From contig SJOL01008870.1 of assembly GCA_004794785.1 (NCBI GenBank), positions 668,662-732,661 on the forward strand: a stretch of 64,000 bases of DNA. The letters are read 5' to 3'. Origin of the DNA: Opisthorchis felineus. Lineage: Eukaryota; Platyhelminthes; Trematoda; Opisthorchiida; Opisthorchiidae. Made by a program: the position numbers and the translations under genes. The notes under the pieces were generated by a model, which searched no databases, was not told the origin of the DNA, and saw only the letters and a program-made list of their open reading frames with translations. Below, one piece after another: positions 34,908-48,310 of the stretch. Each line of letters starts with the position of its first letter. Positions within the stretch are counted from its first letter, which is position 1.

Positions 34908-37900
34908 GTCAGTTAAAAAGGAACCGTATTTGTTTCTTATATTACGTGCTCATTATTGCTGGAGATGGATCATTACAAAATTGTTTATTGGATGTTCCAG
35001 TTGTGATTTAGAGTATATGAGCCTACTGCTAACACTTTTTCGCCAATTTCTGGTCTGCAAGTGCAGAAATATACCAGAAGAAGTTAAATTTCCTTAGTGT
35101 GGCCTATTGACTAATAAAGAATTTAGGAGAAGTTTTATCACTTGCTGAGAGCGGTGATTTTATAAAAAAAATATATAAATGCGAAACTGCGTCACTCATT
35201 CGATGCTTGCTTCTTCACCAACAACATCTGCTTGATTAAGTTAACTCAGTAAAATATACAGGAGTCATCGAATTGTTTTAGTAAATCAGGTCAATGGCAC
35301 TGGCATCAGTTACCTGCGTGTCTCTCATGATTATGCTACAAGTATACACGAACCTTTTCAAATTCTGGAATAGCCATATCACTACGACCAACGGGGCTTA
35401 CAAAAGTTCAAAAATATTGCGTTAACAGATACCGGCTTATCCTGCATCGGCCATTTATCTGTAGGTCAGCTTTCAGTGATTGGTCATTTCTGAACTAAAT
35501 CCTCAGTTTCACTGTATTATTTTTTCAGCTCGATCAGGCTTTCAAGCGGATATTTGTCTATTTAGAACTCTCGCTTGATGCACTAATTAATAGCTAAGTG
35601 TCCAGGTAGCGTGAATTTGTGACTCATTTGTTGCAGCTTCTCACTCGAGTAATTCACTAATGAGTGTAAATTACCAAGTGGTTGATTCACAACATTTTGC
35701 TATTTATATCTTCACCAATTTAGATGGGATATCTTGAATGCTTCCGTTGTAGCGGAGTCCAGCCTGCCTCACATTTCGGATGGTGCTGAAATTCAGGCAC
35801 GACCAAGGATATAGATCAGTAAAACTCCAGTCCAATACAGTCCTTCTCATGTAAACTGATAAGTTATTGTATCGTGCACCATGTGAACTGTTTATATTAG
35901 GCTGAACTAGACATAATTTGCATATTATAATCAACGACTGGATGGGAAACTACCGGCAGCTCTCATCAGTAGTTCATTAATGCAAACTGCTCTCTCCTGC
36001 AAAGTGTTCACTTCACTTGTCCCCCAAACCATTAGGCAATAGTAACCTTCATAAATGACATTAATGGATCACTGTTGACTATCCATAATTTTGCGTTCAT
36101 TCAGGTAAAGCACGCAGTCTTATCTGAACAGGTTTACATAATGCTATCAACTTTAGGTTGTGGCATGAAAAAATTAAAAGCTACTTATTAATAGTCAAAA
36201 CGAGGGGAATCAAAACACTGGACATGTGATCACGGCAAAATACACAGAAAATGGACTCAGTTGTGCGTCATTTATGATGTACTCAACAAAACCCTTTTTT
36301 CTGCCGTTCCACCATTATATCTTCTAAATTGTTTTATAATCCTTGGGTGAATGTGGCTATTCACGCCATCTCCTGCCCTGCCAGTAGTTGCTGTAGTGGG
36401 CTAATGTTCGAGTCAGATGCGGGCCAGTTACAAACCAAACTGGTTTGCATTTTATTTTGTGTATCCTTAGATTGATAATGCAATAAAACAGTTTTATTCA
36501 CTCAAATCTATAGGAAGGAATAGGTAATTCCTCCTGAAGACAGACCATTCCATCATCCACACAATTTTGCTGCCTCTCGCAAATACCGGACTTCAGGTCA
36601 GCATTATTACCCGTATCCCATTGACCACCAAAAATTTACTGGGTTTTTATTCTTTTGAATGTTGATGATGTTTTCTCCTTATTCACACATTCTACAAAAT
36701 CACTATTACAACAAGCATTCTCGTTGCTTTTCTTACATCCTTGGGTTGCAAGATGTTCTAGCTTTTGAGCTGCTAGAAGTATCTTGGGAATATGTTCGGA
36801 TACTTAAGATCCCTTCGATACTTCTCGTGTATCCACTTGTTGCAATAAGTCGTCCGTGAATCCCTAGATAATGATTAACACTATGTTGGTGCAAGTAATG
36901 TCCATATTTTCAGATGTAAGGGAATAAGCACACCAGAATTTTATCCGTTGATCACGTATATTACAAACACAATGTTAGAAATAATTGTTCCAACTTTTGC
37001 TTGATAAACTAATCTGACATTCTTCGGTTTGTCTAACAAAGATATCCATTCAATAAAAAACGTACAAAACTTGAAGAAAAAGTTAGTTGAGTGGGAATCT
37101 CTAGACTAACTTTGAGGAAGAAAATTTGGAAATTACTGATGCTATTATAAACGGTACCGGTTCAGCAGCTTAGCAATATCACCTTCTAGATATTATGCGC
37201 ATAGTAAAAAAGAAGGAGGAAAAGAAATTACTCATTGGTGAACCATTTTAGCTGTTGGGTTGGCCCCTGTAAGACACATGGCTTTTTGTCTTCCTGTTCG
37301 CAGTAGATGCCGTTGGCTCACGGGACAGCCGAAACGTGCTTCACCAGCCTAAAACAGGAAAGTATTAACACCAAACAGAAAGAACTGGCGGCACTGTGGT
37401 TGAAAATGCATGATGTGCATGCCAGAAATTTCAAGAAACTGTATAATGAGGGCGACGTTTTGACCGACGTAGTTTGCTTCTTGCATCTGGTTGTCAGAAA
37501 AAGTTCTCCTATAACATTGCATATGTGATACAAACCCTTTGTGCCACTGAAAGGCCGAGAGAACTAGGTAGCTGCGCACGCACACATAGGCTTGTTTTTA
37601 AACATCAATCAACTTAAATGCAACGACATAGCAGAGAATGCTAAAACCATATACTTTTTTCACCAAAATGAAGGACCGATTTGTTGATTTCTTTAAACTT
37701 AAGCGTAGTACCATACTTAGTCATTAGTACACTGCATTAATATCCTTAGAATCCAAAATGTAGGAAGTTAGGAAGTACTGAATCTTAAGATCATCGAAGT
37801 GATCATTCTTGTGTTGCTGTGTCAGGTTAATAGTGTTTAGAAAGTGAGAATATCTTACTCAAATCAATTTGCTTTTGTGTGGTAAATAAATAAGAGTAGG

Positions 37901-38849
37901 TAGATGGCATGGTGCACATGTCCACACAGTAGTGGATTTATCGGGAAGGTTAGATTCTTCCGAATGACTAAACTTTTCAAAGCATTGCTATATATCATGT
38001 CTAAAAACCTCTCAGACCTACGTGGACATGCATTCTTGAGGAATCACCATTGTTTAAAACGAATGTTTCATTTTCCAAAACCATACTGACAACTACTCCA
38101 TTTCCAAACTTTTGGGTGATTACTAATTATAACTCTTTTTTTGAATTACCAAATGTAGGTTGTTTCGGGGTGTCAGTCTCGACAACCTTTCTTCAGTGGA
38201 TTGATTACGCATTGGACTATACTGAATCCTAACATAGCTCATCTGTTAAGGTACCCAAGTTTTCCCGCTGAACAGCGTGGAATCCGCTAATAAATGAATC
38301 GGTCATCCGCAGGAGGCTCACATTTTCTCCCATCTGGCAGTTAATTCAGCACATCAGCCTGTTGTGTTCTAATCTAGTTTGCCAATGACGTGCTTGTCAA
38401 GGCTGATAGCTGTTGTGTTGACCTCTCTAACTTCTCTATCAAGCGTTGGGCCAGTTAATAGTGGGTTGCTGAGGATACAAAAATCCATACAGTATGTTTT
38501 CTCACAACAATTGGGCTGAGCACTCTTTATTGTATGTTGAACCTCCAATGCAGACTGATACAGGGATGGCCTTTTTAGAAATACTGACAGATGCTGCATT
38601 GTCTTTACAAAGTTTCGGTTCATCTCATCGACCGTGCGTTACTTTTCTAGAACCAGGTTTGATGCATTCCTCTAGCTTCAGTCACTACCGTCCTGAAGCT
38701 ATCCTTGCACTCGGTCCATCACCCGTCCACATTTTGTGGTGCTGTTGTAGTTAATAACTTATGATCGATAGCCACCTAAATCTTCCGTAATTTTCAGTGG
38801 TTCAATAACTATTTGATGGTGAACCGGGTTAGCAATAATGTGATTTTTC

Positions 38850-40883
38850 CAGTGACAGCCAAATTGTCGCTTGGAATAGTTCATGATCCGCGTTGATGCA
38901 GGAACCATACGTTTTTACGAGGGCTTCTTCCAGATCCTTATTCTAGACAAATGTGTGGTCCGGGCTTGTGAGTCTGAGCTTATTTGATGCGTCTAAGTCA
39001 TAGTAAACGCATTTAGACACTGAAACGTGTGTATCAATGAAGGTCAGTTACGTCATCGAATTCGTGTTGGGAAGACTTCCAGAATCAATATTCATGACTG
39101 CAGTTCCGAAGGACCCAACTATTCCCTTCCATGCCAGTTTGTTATCATCTATTTGGATGTTGACATTCTCTAAAGGCTAACAGCTGGCAAAATGAGTCTA
39201 GAGATGGTTGACACCTATCAATTCTTCCTGATGAGTTGCTGAATGACATATCTTGGAAGTGGACACACTAAAAAAGATGCAAAGGTCACCTTGACATTTA
39301 AGGCCGGTTACCACAAACCTCGAATTAAAGGGACGTCACACGTTCATCCAGTCTTGCAGCTTGGGGTCTTGCAGAACATCTCGTATCTTTCACCTTCTGG
39401 ATAAGTGGCGGAGAACTTAGCTCTACAAAGTTGGTCCTCGCGGCCTGAAAAGATCCGCTAGCAGGCCGTTCAATCCCGCCACCCTCCAATTTCGCACTTG
39501 ATTAGTGGCTCGCAACAGTTCTGCAAATACAGATACGTTAGTTACTTGTGCGTTTTCTATAGTTTTTCGCAGATGGACTGTATGGTTCAACGCACCGTCT
39601 ACTCGGTTGAGTAGTGCCAGAAGATACTCCCTCTAGGCTGTCGGAATTTTGTCAAGGTTGCTAAATTCTCCGCCGGTTTGTTTGTCTTCTATCAGCTCGA
39701 GGTATAGGACATTTGGATGACAGATTTACTTTAGTCCGATAATAAGTCATTTGTGACAAGTGCAGCTCCTAACATCATTTGGTCCTTCAATAATTCTTGT
39801 TTCCCGCGGGTGTTTTGGGAGCATGGGAGTTGCCTGTGTGTTTGATGGATCAATAACCGTTTTCGCGAACGCCAAATTCATCCCCCAAAATCAAGGTGAA
39901 CGCTGACCAGTCACTCATCCAATCAATATTGCCTCCGACCTTGCATTAGTCTTACCGTATCCACCGCTTGGGCTTGAATACGCGTTTTCTATCCGTGTTC
40001 ACAAGATTTCGACTGTCTGAGACTTGGTCATCCGCCAGCTTCTGCAATAGTGCTTCGCAAAACTTGGATGCGACTTCCTGGTTCTTCATTTTATTGTACC
40101 GAGCTTAAGCGAATGCCCTGTTTGTTCACGATGTGACAGTCTTCCAGATTCATCGGGTATTTTGGTATGCACAAAAGACGCATCTCCACGCATCACTTGC
40201 GTGATTATTGCATTACCGCGACCTACCTGTCACATAATGATTAGGCACCGGTATTCGCTTCAGTGATACGCCAAAGTGGCAAGCAATATCCTTCACAAAT
40301 TGAGACACTTATATGTAATTAAGAATGCTGGTGCTGCACACATCGTCAGTAATCATCCACTTTTGTCGATCACCCACCGGATTTCAAAAGGATTCATTAT
40401 CTTCTTTCAGGTTTCCCACTTCTCACCAACAGCATTGTTGAAATGGGTCACCTGGAAGAAAATCCGTTTGGTTTGAAAGCCGTTCAGGTTCGAAAGCTGA
40501 TCACAGACTTGGTTCTTCTGCTTATTGGAGTTCGATATTTTAACTGTATGTGTCCCCAGAAGCTGCTTGATACTGCCCGATTTATGATTTATGTGATGTG
40601 TAACCCAGTTCCTCACCGTTATCATGTCAAAGTTCTTGTGTGGTTCCAATCCCGTAAGAGGTACGACCAGGCCAGCCACTTTTAGCCATTCATGATCAGC
40701 GCATCTGGTCTCACTGAATATAGAGAGGTCTATCCCGCAGTGCTTGCGTTTTTTAGCAAAAAAGGTAGTTTGCCGTTTGGGCCTGTCTCTTTCACACACA
40801 TTCAATAAAGTCCCTAGATTTTGGGTTCCGAGTCGTGGGAGACGTGTCTTACTACTCTTACGACCCTCGTCATGTGGTGGCAA
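38850..40883 (-). mobile_element. Decayed non-LTR retrotransposon, endonuclease region, interrupted
   Basis: The 158-codon minus frame starting at 40883 carries the N-terminus of an apurinic-like endonuclease: Asn22 in NLGTLL, CERDRPKR (residues 30-37) and CGIDLSIFSETR (49-60) with the expected Glu58. Further along on the same strand, 39134-39078 reads AWKGIVGSFGTAVMNIDSG, the middle of the same domain. Codons for ADHEL with the catalytic-type Asp-His pair follow about 82 codons later (38888-38883), close to the normal spacing. Between the N-terminal and middle blocks lies about 1.2 kb more than expected. Stops and frameshifts are frequent, so it cannot encode a product. Confidence 0.55.
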
Positions 40884-40919
40884 GGGAAGCTTTTGACTGT
40901 TACACTCGGAAACAATGGC

Positions 40920-41190
40920 TCATTTCGACAAATGTATTCATTTGCGTATCAAATTAGTTTTGACGGGCGACTCATCTGGAACCCAGCTGAATCTGTCTTT
41001 TAAGATAAACAAACTAGTGCATTTGTCGAAATTTGTCCAATTTGGGTTCAAGTAGAACACAAGGTTAACCGAAACTCGGGGGCTGCGCCTATATTATGAA
41101 CCCTCGAAGAGCAAAACCGGTCATGGGCTGTCGAAGAGTTTTCAGCAACTTTATGGGTAATGTATTGCTTCTATGCAATGGCTTATTTTG
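40920..41190 (+). repeat. Repeat family B, block b part plus block a
   Basis: Bases from 41041 (tttgggttcaagtagaaca) are shared with 56859 onward. AACTCGGGGGCTGCGCC and GGGCTGTCGAAGAGTTTTC follow in + orientation. The preceding 40925-40980 contains the block b core in reverse complement (CATTTGC...ATCAAATTAG...GACTCATCTGG), so the copy is internally rearranged or palindromic. Confidence 0.55.
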
Positions 41191-44100
41191 TATGCCTTAT
41201 CCCTGGACTCTGATCTTGATATCTGGCACCCAATGTAGTGAAAAGCCTGCCTTGCCAGAAAGCTCAGGGAAAAGACACAGAATTCTGATTCCCAATACAA
41301 CGGCATGCACTAACAGATTTTTTTAGCAGCACGGAGCACCTCTTTTTAAAAAGGTATTTTGATCACTCTGGATAGTGCGCCGCCAGTCACAGTCAGTCAT
41401 TTGGTAGTATGAATTTCGAGTCACCAACAAGGTGTGCGATAAACGTCATGAACGGAAATATGAACTGTTTTTGAACTCCTCAAACCCTCGACTCAGTTAC
41501 CAGGGTAGCACTGAGTACCATACAAAGGCTCCTCATTAAACCATACCACACTGGGTATGGACCTGTATAACCATCTCGAACCAGTTCGAAATCAACATTC
41601 GAGTGAAGGAGAACTGTTTTTATGTCTCAGACCTATTTATTCTCTGTTTGACAGCTATCTGCGCAAAGGTGTTCCCCAACTACTAGAGTGGTGTATCACT
41701 TTAAAATGGCTTCCTGCTAAAACTAAAATTTACGGCGCCAGTCAAGTGTCCGCACATTGCTCATAGATGACAGACTGCTTTCCCTATCCTGAAGTGGAAA
41801 TAGAGTGAATGACTAAAGCGTTCGGTTCAAAGGTATCTTGCTTTGGCTATTTCCTAAACGATTTTTTCAGCCTGAAAAGCGGGTTTAACTTGAGGCACCA
41901 AGTACTCAGCCCAATTTAACGTGCTGCACGGACACTCGCTATCTTGTACGTACCATCCGCAGATATGAAATTCGGTACTGAAATAATCGCATGTACCACC
42001 AAAGTCCACAAGGCATTTGATCACCTTGAGAAGTGCTTCTGTATTATGCATAGAAACCGTGATAGCAGTGCATCAGGCGGTTGCGTTGTTTTCACTACTG
42101 AACAGCAATGAGACCTGGACGCTATTTGGATGATACTTTCAGCTTCTTGATTTCTCACTTGTGTGTGCAACAACCCTTCAAATCAGGTAGAAAGATCAAA
42201 TTCACGGCGCCAAATATTTCGAAGAGCAAACACCGCTAGATTTGAACGCAACCTGATAAGAAACCAGCTCCCATGTATGAGCCGCTTCAAACCAATGGCA
42301 TACTACCACGGTAATGCAAGTTCCATAAAAAACATATCACCGTACATGTTCCAATAACTAACACGGAGGACAAAGTAACTACATCTGTTAGACATTTATC
42401 TACGCATCAACATGGGATTGAAGATGCTGTGAGCATCACAGTGAAACTCTTCAGTGCAGACCAATGGTTTTCTGAAGTACGTAAACAGCCACACTAAACT
42501 GGGGCTCAGACACTTTGCGGCGAAAGAACGCAGGGAGTTAGAAATCATCAGCAGTAAATACCCTTGGTCCCGCCAAGATTTTAACCCCAGGCATCTGATA
42601 ATTGAAGCAAGCGTGTTATCTTTCACCCACCTCATTTAGTTAGCTGATAAGTTGCGAACGTTTTTGCATGTTTGCTCATCGATCTTATTCCATCAAGTCT
42701 ACATCGAGGGCAGGGATTTATGTACATCAGCACATTGGGCTTCGCCCAACCTGGTGCACTAATGGTAGATCACTGGTGTCGTCTTCCTGAGTCAACATCT
42801 GCTGTAAATTATAGGGGAGCTGGTTATTCAGTTGTCATAGAGAGCAACTTTATCGATGTTTAATGCTTTTTTGGTGAGAGGCTTACTTGTGGAATTACGG
42901 TGTCCGTACAGGAGCAGTTAAGTACATGATAAATGATGAAAGTCCTGCTGTTGTTCCGCGCTAGTGGTTTTATTTGACCACAAACATCATTTCGATTTTA
43001 TTTGCTAGTCAGAAAGTAATAAGCATCTTGTCTAGAGCAATGCTCAAAAAACACCTGTCGGTTGCTAGAACGTTTACGTCAGTTGGCGGGGGGAAGCCGA
43101 TCCGGGGAAATTGGTCGCTCACGTACCGTGTTTATATTAACTTTCAACCACTGAGCACATTTACTGGAAAAAGCCAGAGTAACAAAACTGCGGTTTCTGT
43201 CATTTATTTTCCCACACTATCTTGTCACTATTACTAGCTATGTCTTGCGTTTGACAGGTGAGACATGATATTGATCGCATTTGCAATTTAGGCCTGCAAA
43301 AGTGGATCGAGTACAGAGCGTAATTATTCATTTCGAGACGTCCCTGTCCTGTTGTTCGATTATTTGTCATGTTCAGGTTTTCGTTGATCACGAGCAATGA
43401 CGTATCCCACCCTGTTATACGTGCCTGCACAAAGGCTTCTTATGCAAACGTTACTGGGTTAAAATTTGGCTAGGAAACATTAATTTTGTCAATATTTTAT
43501 TTCTCTTTGATGAGCCCTAGTTCAGCCTGATCACTGAACTGATGGTACGCTCCCATTCAAAATTTATAATCGCTGGAATTTCTGACAGCGTGACATTTCG
43601 TACTTATTTTCCATGGATCTGGACTCCTTTAAATTCAACAATTTGCCTCGAGTTTTCTTGCATTCCTTGAGCACTATGGATCTAATATGTTCGCTATTCG
43701 TATAAATTTGTCTGAGGAATAAATTTCGGTATATAATTTATTGTTTTCTGAGGGCATATTGTCAATGACTGACTGATGTACTAGTGGTAAAACCAGTGCA
43801 TTCTACGAGGTCCTACAGTGAGGAACTTCAGAGATTTCCGGCGGACGATGAGGAGCTAACTGACCTCGTCAAACAGCGAAAATTAGTGATGTGTAGGATA
43901 GTTTTGTAAGGCTTATCATCCTATGTTTGAGTAAGCTGTCATTGGATTGCAGGCTGTTTAGGTTAGATCAGCTGCTTCAGTTTATAGTTAGTATCAGGTT
44001 TAGAAGAATAGCAATACTAATCCTTAAGTGGTATTGAGAAATTGCTACTTTTTGCGATGTTTTGCCTCTGTTTGACCAGAGGAGAATAACGCACGAAGTT

Positions 44101-44599
44101 TATGTTGCTTATCGTGATAGCTGAGCTACGTACGGCCTTCTGGTACACATTTTTTGAGTACAACAGTGTTCCAATACGCGCACCTTACCTCCGAAAACGT
44201 ACGTAATCAGACATTCCCAACCTATGTGAAAAGGTCGAAGAAATAAAGTTAGATCTGATCCTTGTCGATCGTGTACAACGTCGTTCACACAGTTTGACTA
44301 AACCAAAAAAACCAACCCAGTTTTTGGCACGCAATCAGATAGTCATTGCTTTCATTAATTTTCCACAAAAGCTGCCCTCCTGCTTTTCATCCACTAGCTA
44401 CGTGGTGAGAAATCAACGTCTGTATTATGCATTCCGGTAGGAAACACAGAGCTCTAATTTACTAAGTCACAAGCGACCCAAGGTTTCTCTTCAACACTTG
44501 ATGCGCTTGTTAAGCTTGTAATGGCCATTGAAAGCACTCAGCTGTCGGCCCCGGATTTTCAGGCTTTCGTGAGCGCATCATCCATTCGTCCAATACAAA

Positions 44600-44760
44600 G
44601 CAAGTGGTAGCAAAATACACTCATTTGCGAACAAATTTGGTATTGCGAGAGACTCACCTGGAACCCAGCTGAAATCTGTAAGACCCAAGAAGGGCGAAAA
44701 CGATCGTGAGCTTTTGAAAAATTTTCAGCAACATTATGAGTCGTGCATTGCGTCTGTACA
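44600..44760 (+). repeat. Repeat family B, inverted b core plus block a
   Basis: The segment atacactcatttgcgaacaa through agagactcacctgg is the reverse complement of the b core at 27927-27985. It shares CTGGAACCCAGCTGAA with the copy at 40970. A plus-oriented block a follows (CCAAGAAGGGCG, then TTTTCAGCAACATTATGAGT). Confidence 0.5.
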
Positions 44761-47700
44761 AGTGGTAGCAGTTTTACCTCGTTTGTTGTCGACTGGCAAT
44801 CTGACTCGTTTCCCAAACCGAACCACTTCAGATAACATCCGAAAATTTTGAAGTGACATAGAATAAATGAAAATCGTACCAACGTTTGCTCAAACCGCAA
44901 GCCCTCAGTCAGTTCATTTTTTTCCTTTTCATGCTCTAGCTGGGACCATCAAGTGCACCTGTTCGTATAACTAGGTAATAGAGTTCCCATTGCATTCCAA
45001 AAGAACGTCTCCATTGTAAGTTTACCATACAAAATATGATCTTCAGTATGGGATTTGTGTTGAATAGTTTAAACATCTAATGGATACTGCAAATTTCACT
45101 GGTTTTGTCGTCATGATGGCAACATCCTCCATCTTGGTGATCGCTTGGGAAAAACACAATTAATCATCTATGGTGGTGTCATTGTTGGAAACAAAGTTTT
45201 CCCTGCCGTCAGCATTCACTAGTTTATCCTTAAAACTGTTAATTGGTAGGTTATCATTCGTAATATTGTCAAGCTTACCTTGAAACCAAGGGAGACTCAC
45301 AGTTCGACATGTCTTTTGTTCGATTCTCTTTCTTTCCTCCGATTTTCACCCTTTTGATTCTGATGTGAGTTGGTGTGATTTGTTGCAGTGTCAGCGTCGA
45401 CAGTGCAGTGAATTTGTGTTACGACCCGTGAGTTGCGCACTCCATACGCAAACTCACTTAGTACCGGACGAATGACCAGAAGCAGACGATGTTCACCCTT
45501 ACTTTGATTGGTCGGCTAACCACGTGCCCTCAGTGAGACGGCTTTGAAGACATGCGTAGATTTTGTGGGTAGTTTTAGCACACCATTGGGTATAATGAAA
45601 CAGTCTGGATCGGTTGCCGACATTCAGCTCTGCGTCGAAGAAAATGCCACACGAAAAGTGTTAGTTCTCGGATATCTAGTCACTGTCATATCTAATTACA
45701 TTTGTATCGTAGTGGAATGTCAGTAAACGTAGACAATTCTATGCTGTCGGTGTGCATGGAATAGGTCTGGGCTTATTTCTATAACCTGGTTTAGAAAAAT
45801 GTACAGTGGCACGTTTTGACCACTGTGACGTTAAATCTCATTTGACATAATGCGAACATTATCATCACTGTTGTGCGCAGGGATACAATTTGCCAAAAAC
45901 GTGGCTGGTGTGGCAAGTGGTCAAAATAACTACCTTGTGTATTTCTCATTTATATCCTTCTCAGCAGGAAGACGTTTAGAAGCTTTGAAATTACATTCAA
46001 ACTGCAATAGGCAGTGAGATTATGTTGCTTCCAACTGTCATTCCAAAACAAGTATCCCACCACAATAGGGTACATCATGGTGGTCTTGTTCAGGCTTAAT
46101 ATGGTAGTATCTGAAACACTGTTTATCGGACGTAGAAAGAGAACCTGTAAAGAAACTTCTTATTCGGAAATAAAATGTTGAACTAGGAAAGTACAAGTAG
46201 GTAAGTGCGGAACGAGAGATGGGCTGGATCTAAGGAATATTCTTACATCGAGTCAAGCTGACCAAAGGACTACGAGAGAATTAGGGATTATCTAAACTGC
46301 TTAAAAATCACTTTTAATTTACTTCCACGATCAGAAGAGTATATCTTAAATTTAAGTGAAAATCAAAACGTTTGAAATTAAATTTTATTCACCTTGGATC
46401 GATATGACCTGAACATCACATATAGGTCGAATACATCCAGTCAAGATCAGAACACGTAACCAGGCCATCCAACACTAAAAGGACTTCCAATAATTGGGTG
46501 AGTTTTTTGCTCCATATTTTGGTCGACTCCATCTTTTTGGTTTATTTACTAGTGTACACGTTGAGGTTTTGCATTTGGAAACATGATGATTTTACCATTA
46601 GTTTTGTCCGACACCAGGAAAATAAGAGCCGTTGTTCTCTTCAACCTCAAACATGTGTCACTGGGAACCAACAACTTGTGTTCTGTAATTAATATCCGAG
46701 TATTCCAGGCCGGAGTTGGTTTCTGGCCGATGGACTCATTATAAATATTCAGCACAGTTCTGTCGGTTATCAAGTGCTTCTCTTAACGTCATGATTCTAA
46801 CCGATTTCAAACATGTCTTTTGTGATCTACGTATAAATGCGCAAAGGCATTCACCGAATGTGCACTTTTAAACCCTGAAGCAGTCTCAAACGTATGGTTA
46901 TAACAAAGACAAAAGGGCTGTCGGTCATCCAACCCATTATAACTCACAGTTGCATAACCAGCCTCAAAACCGAGAGAAAACGTGCCGTCGTTGTTTTCGC
47001 CGATAATCAGTTAATCAGTTAAAGTATTTGCTCAGTTTTCTGGAAAATAGAGGGAGAGTGACATCGAAATTAACTTTATGCTACCCACTTGGCTGATCTC
47101 ATCTTTCGGTGTATTTGATGAAAATTCCAATTACAAGTAGGCCTTTTTGGCTGCTGTTTTGGCAGCGAAAGGGAAAATATTAGGTGACAAACAGGTACTT
47201 GTGATGGACTGTCTTCCCACAGTCAAGAAGGTCCCAGAAAGAGCTTGTTTGTAAAGAGGTCCTCGTCTAAAATATCTCAGGTAATGAACTTGCTCCCCTT
47301 ACAGGGATATGGCTCATTTGAAAGTTTCTGAGGGGCAATGCATACTTGTGTAATAACTGTATGTCACTTTTAGAGAAATAAATATTTGAAAACTAACCTC
47401 GTCGGAAGAAAACGCCAACGAGCAGCTTTTGGTCATGCTGTTCGTCTAGTGTGTATACTTGATTGATATTTGCAGCTCCATTTTCTCATCAGTCGGATGG
47501 CTACTGTGTGTAATGGAAATTTTGGTGAATATTAGGTCCCTGTGTGAGCTAGGATATGGTAAGCATTGGATTAGTTGAACTTACTACTTTCTGTCCACGA
47601 CTGTTCAGTAACGATGGAATCTTATAAAAAATCTGTTTCACGCCTCTTTTTGTGAAGACGCACTTTCACGAGAAAGTAGGCTACAGACGAGAGCACCCCA

Positions 47701-47869
47701 TCGTTTCATTGCAAAATTTTGTTTTTTGCTTTTGGCATGGTCCGTAAAATGATGGTCTGAGGCTTTCTGGGAAGCAGTTAAATTGGTCACGATATGGTTT
47801 TTCAAATAAACTTGTAAAATCAAAAGATACACTAATTTGCACACCAGTTTGTTTTTATTGGGATACTCA

Positions 47870-48310
47870 ACTCAATCCAAGCTGAATCTGTCGTTTGCGA
47901 TACCCTTCAACTACTTCAGTTGATGAGCTTTTCGAGACATCGCAGACGAAGAAACAACCTATCTGATGCGTCCCATAAAGCGCGAAACCGATCGTGAACT
48001 GCTGAAGATTTTTCAGCCATATTATAAATAGTATTTCGTTAAGAAAATGCACTGCGATATCCCGTTAATCGCGTTAACCGAGACATGAGGCGGCATCACA
48101 TAAGAGAGGTTCAACTGGGAGTCATTTGAGTCACCCGTTAAAACCAAACTGATTTGCAAACGACTGCACTTCGCAAGTTTCATATAAATAGAGCATAAGA
48201 CTCATGGAAACTCGCGGAGTGCGCTTACTCAATGAGCTCCAAGAAGGCAACACTTGTTGCGGACCATCGAAGAGTTCCTGCAACATTTTGGGCAGAGTTA
48301 CTTCAATAAG
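47870..48310 (+). repeat. Repeat family B, a-b-a copy with two a blocks about 260 bp apart
   Basis: Block a is seen at about 47968-48040 (cgaaaccgatcgtgaactgc, then tttttcagcc) and again at 48229-48300 (caagaagg, tcgaagagttcctgcaacat). Between them lies block b at 48044-48180: CACTGCGATATCCC, ACATGAGGCGGC, GAGTCACCCGTTAAAACCAA and GATTTGCAAACGA. Two a blocks around one b block suggest the family was once tandem. Confidence 0.55.

Larger units (their letters stand above)
24178..38849. other. Long region without a recognised gene
   Basis: Apart from the low-confidence exon candidates listed, it holds repeat B at 27865-27995, repeat A at 29221-29310 and two microsatellites. Other exon-like blocks with weaker support are 31965-32141 with 32256-32359 (both entered in phase 1), and a 73-codon frame at 37307-37528 after a tandem CAGTAG acceptor. 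Confidence 0.5.

Noticed and set aside
37307..37528. 73-codon frame after a strong acceptor
   Set aside because: The tandem CAGTAG acceptor leaves two frames equally open and neither matches a family, so it is not called as a gene.
40443..40685. 80-codon + frame
   Set aside because: Antisense of the retrotransposon endonuclease remnant.
43780..43850. Possible tRNA-derived repeat (actagtggtaaaacca)
   Set aside because: The second internal promoter box and acceptor stem are missing.
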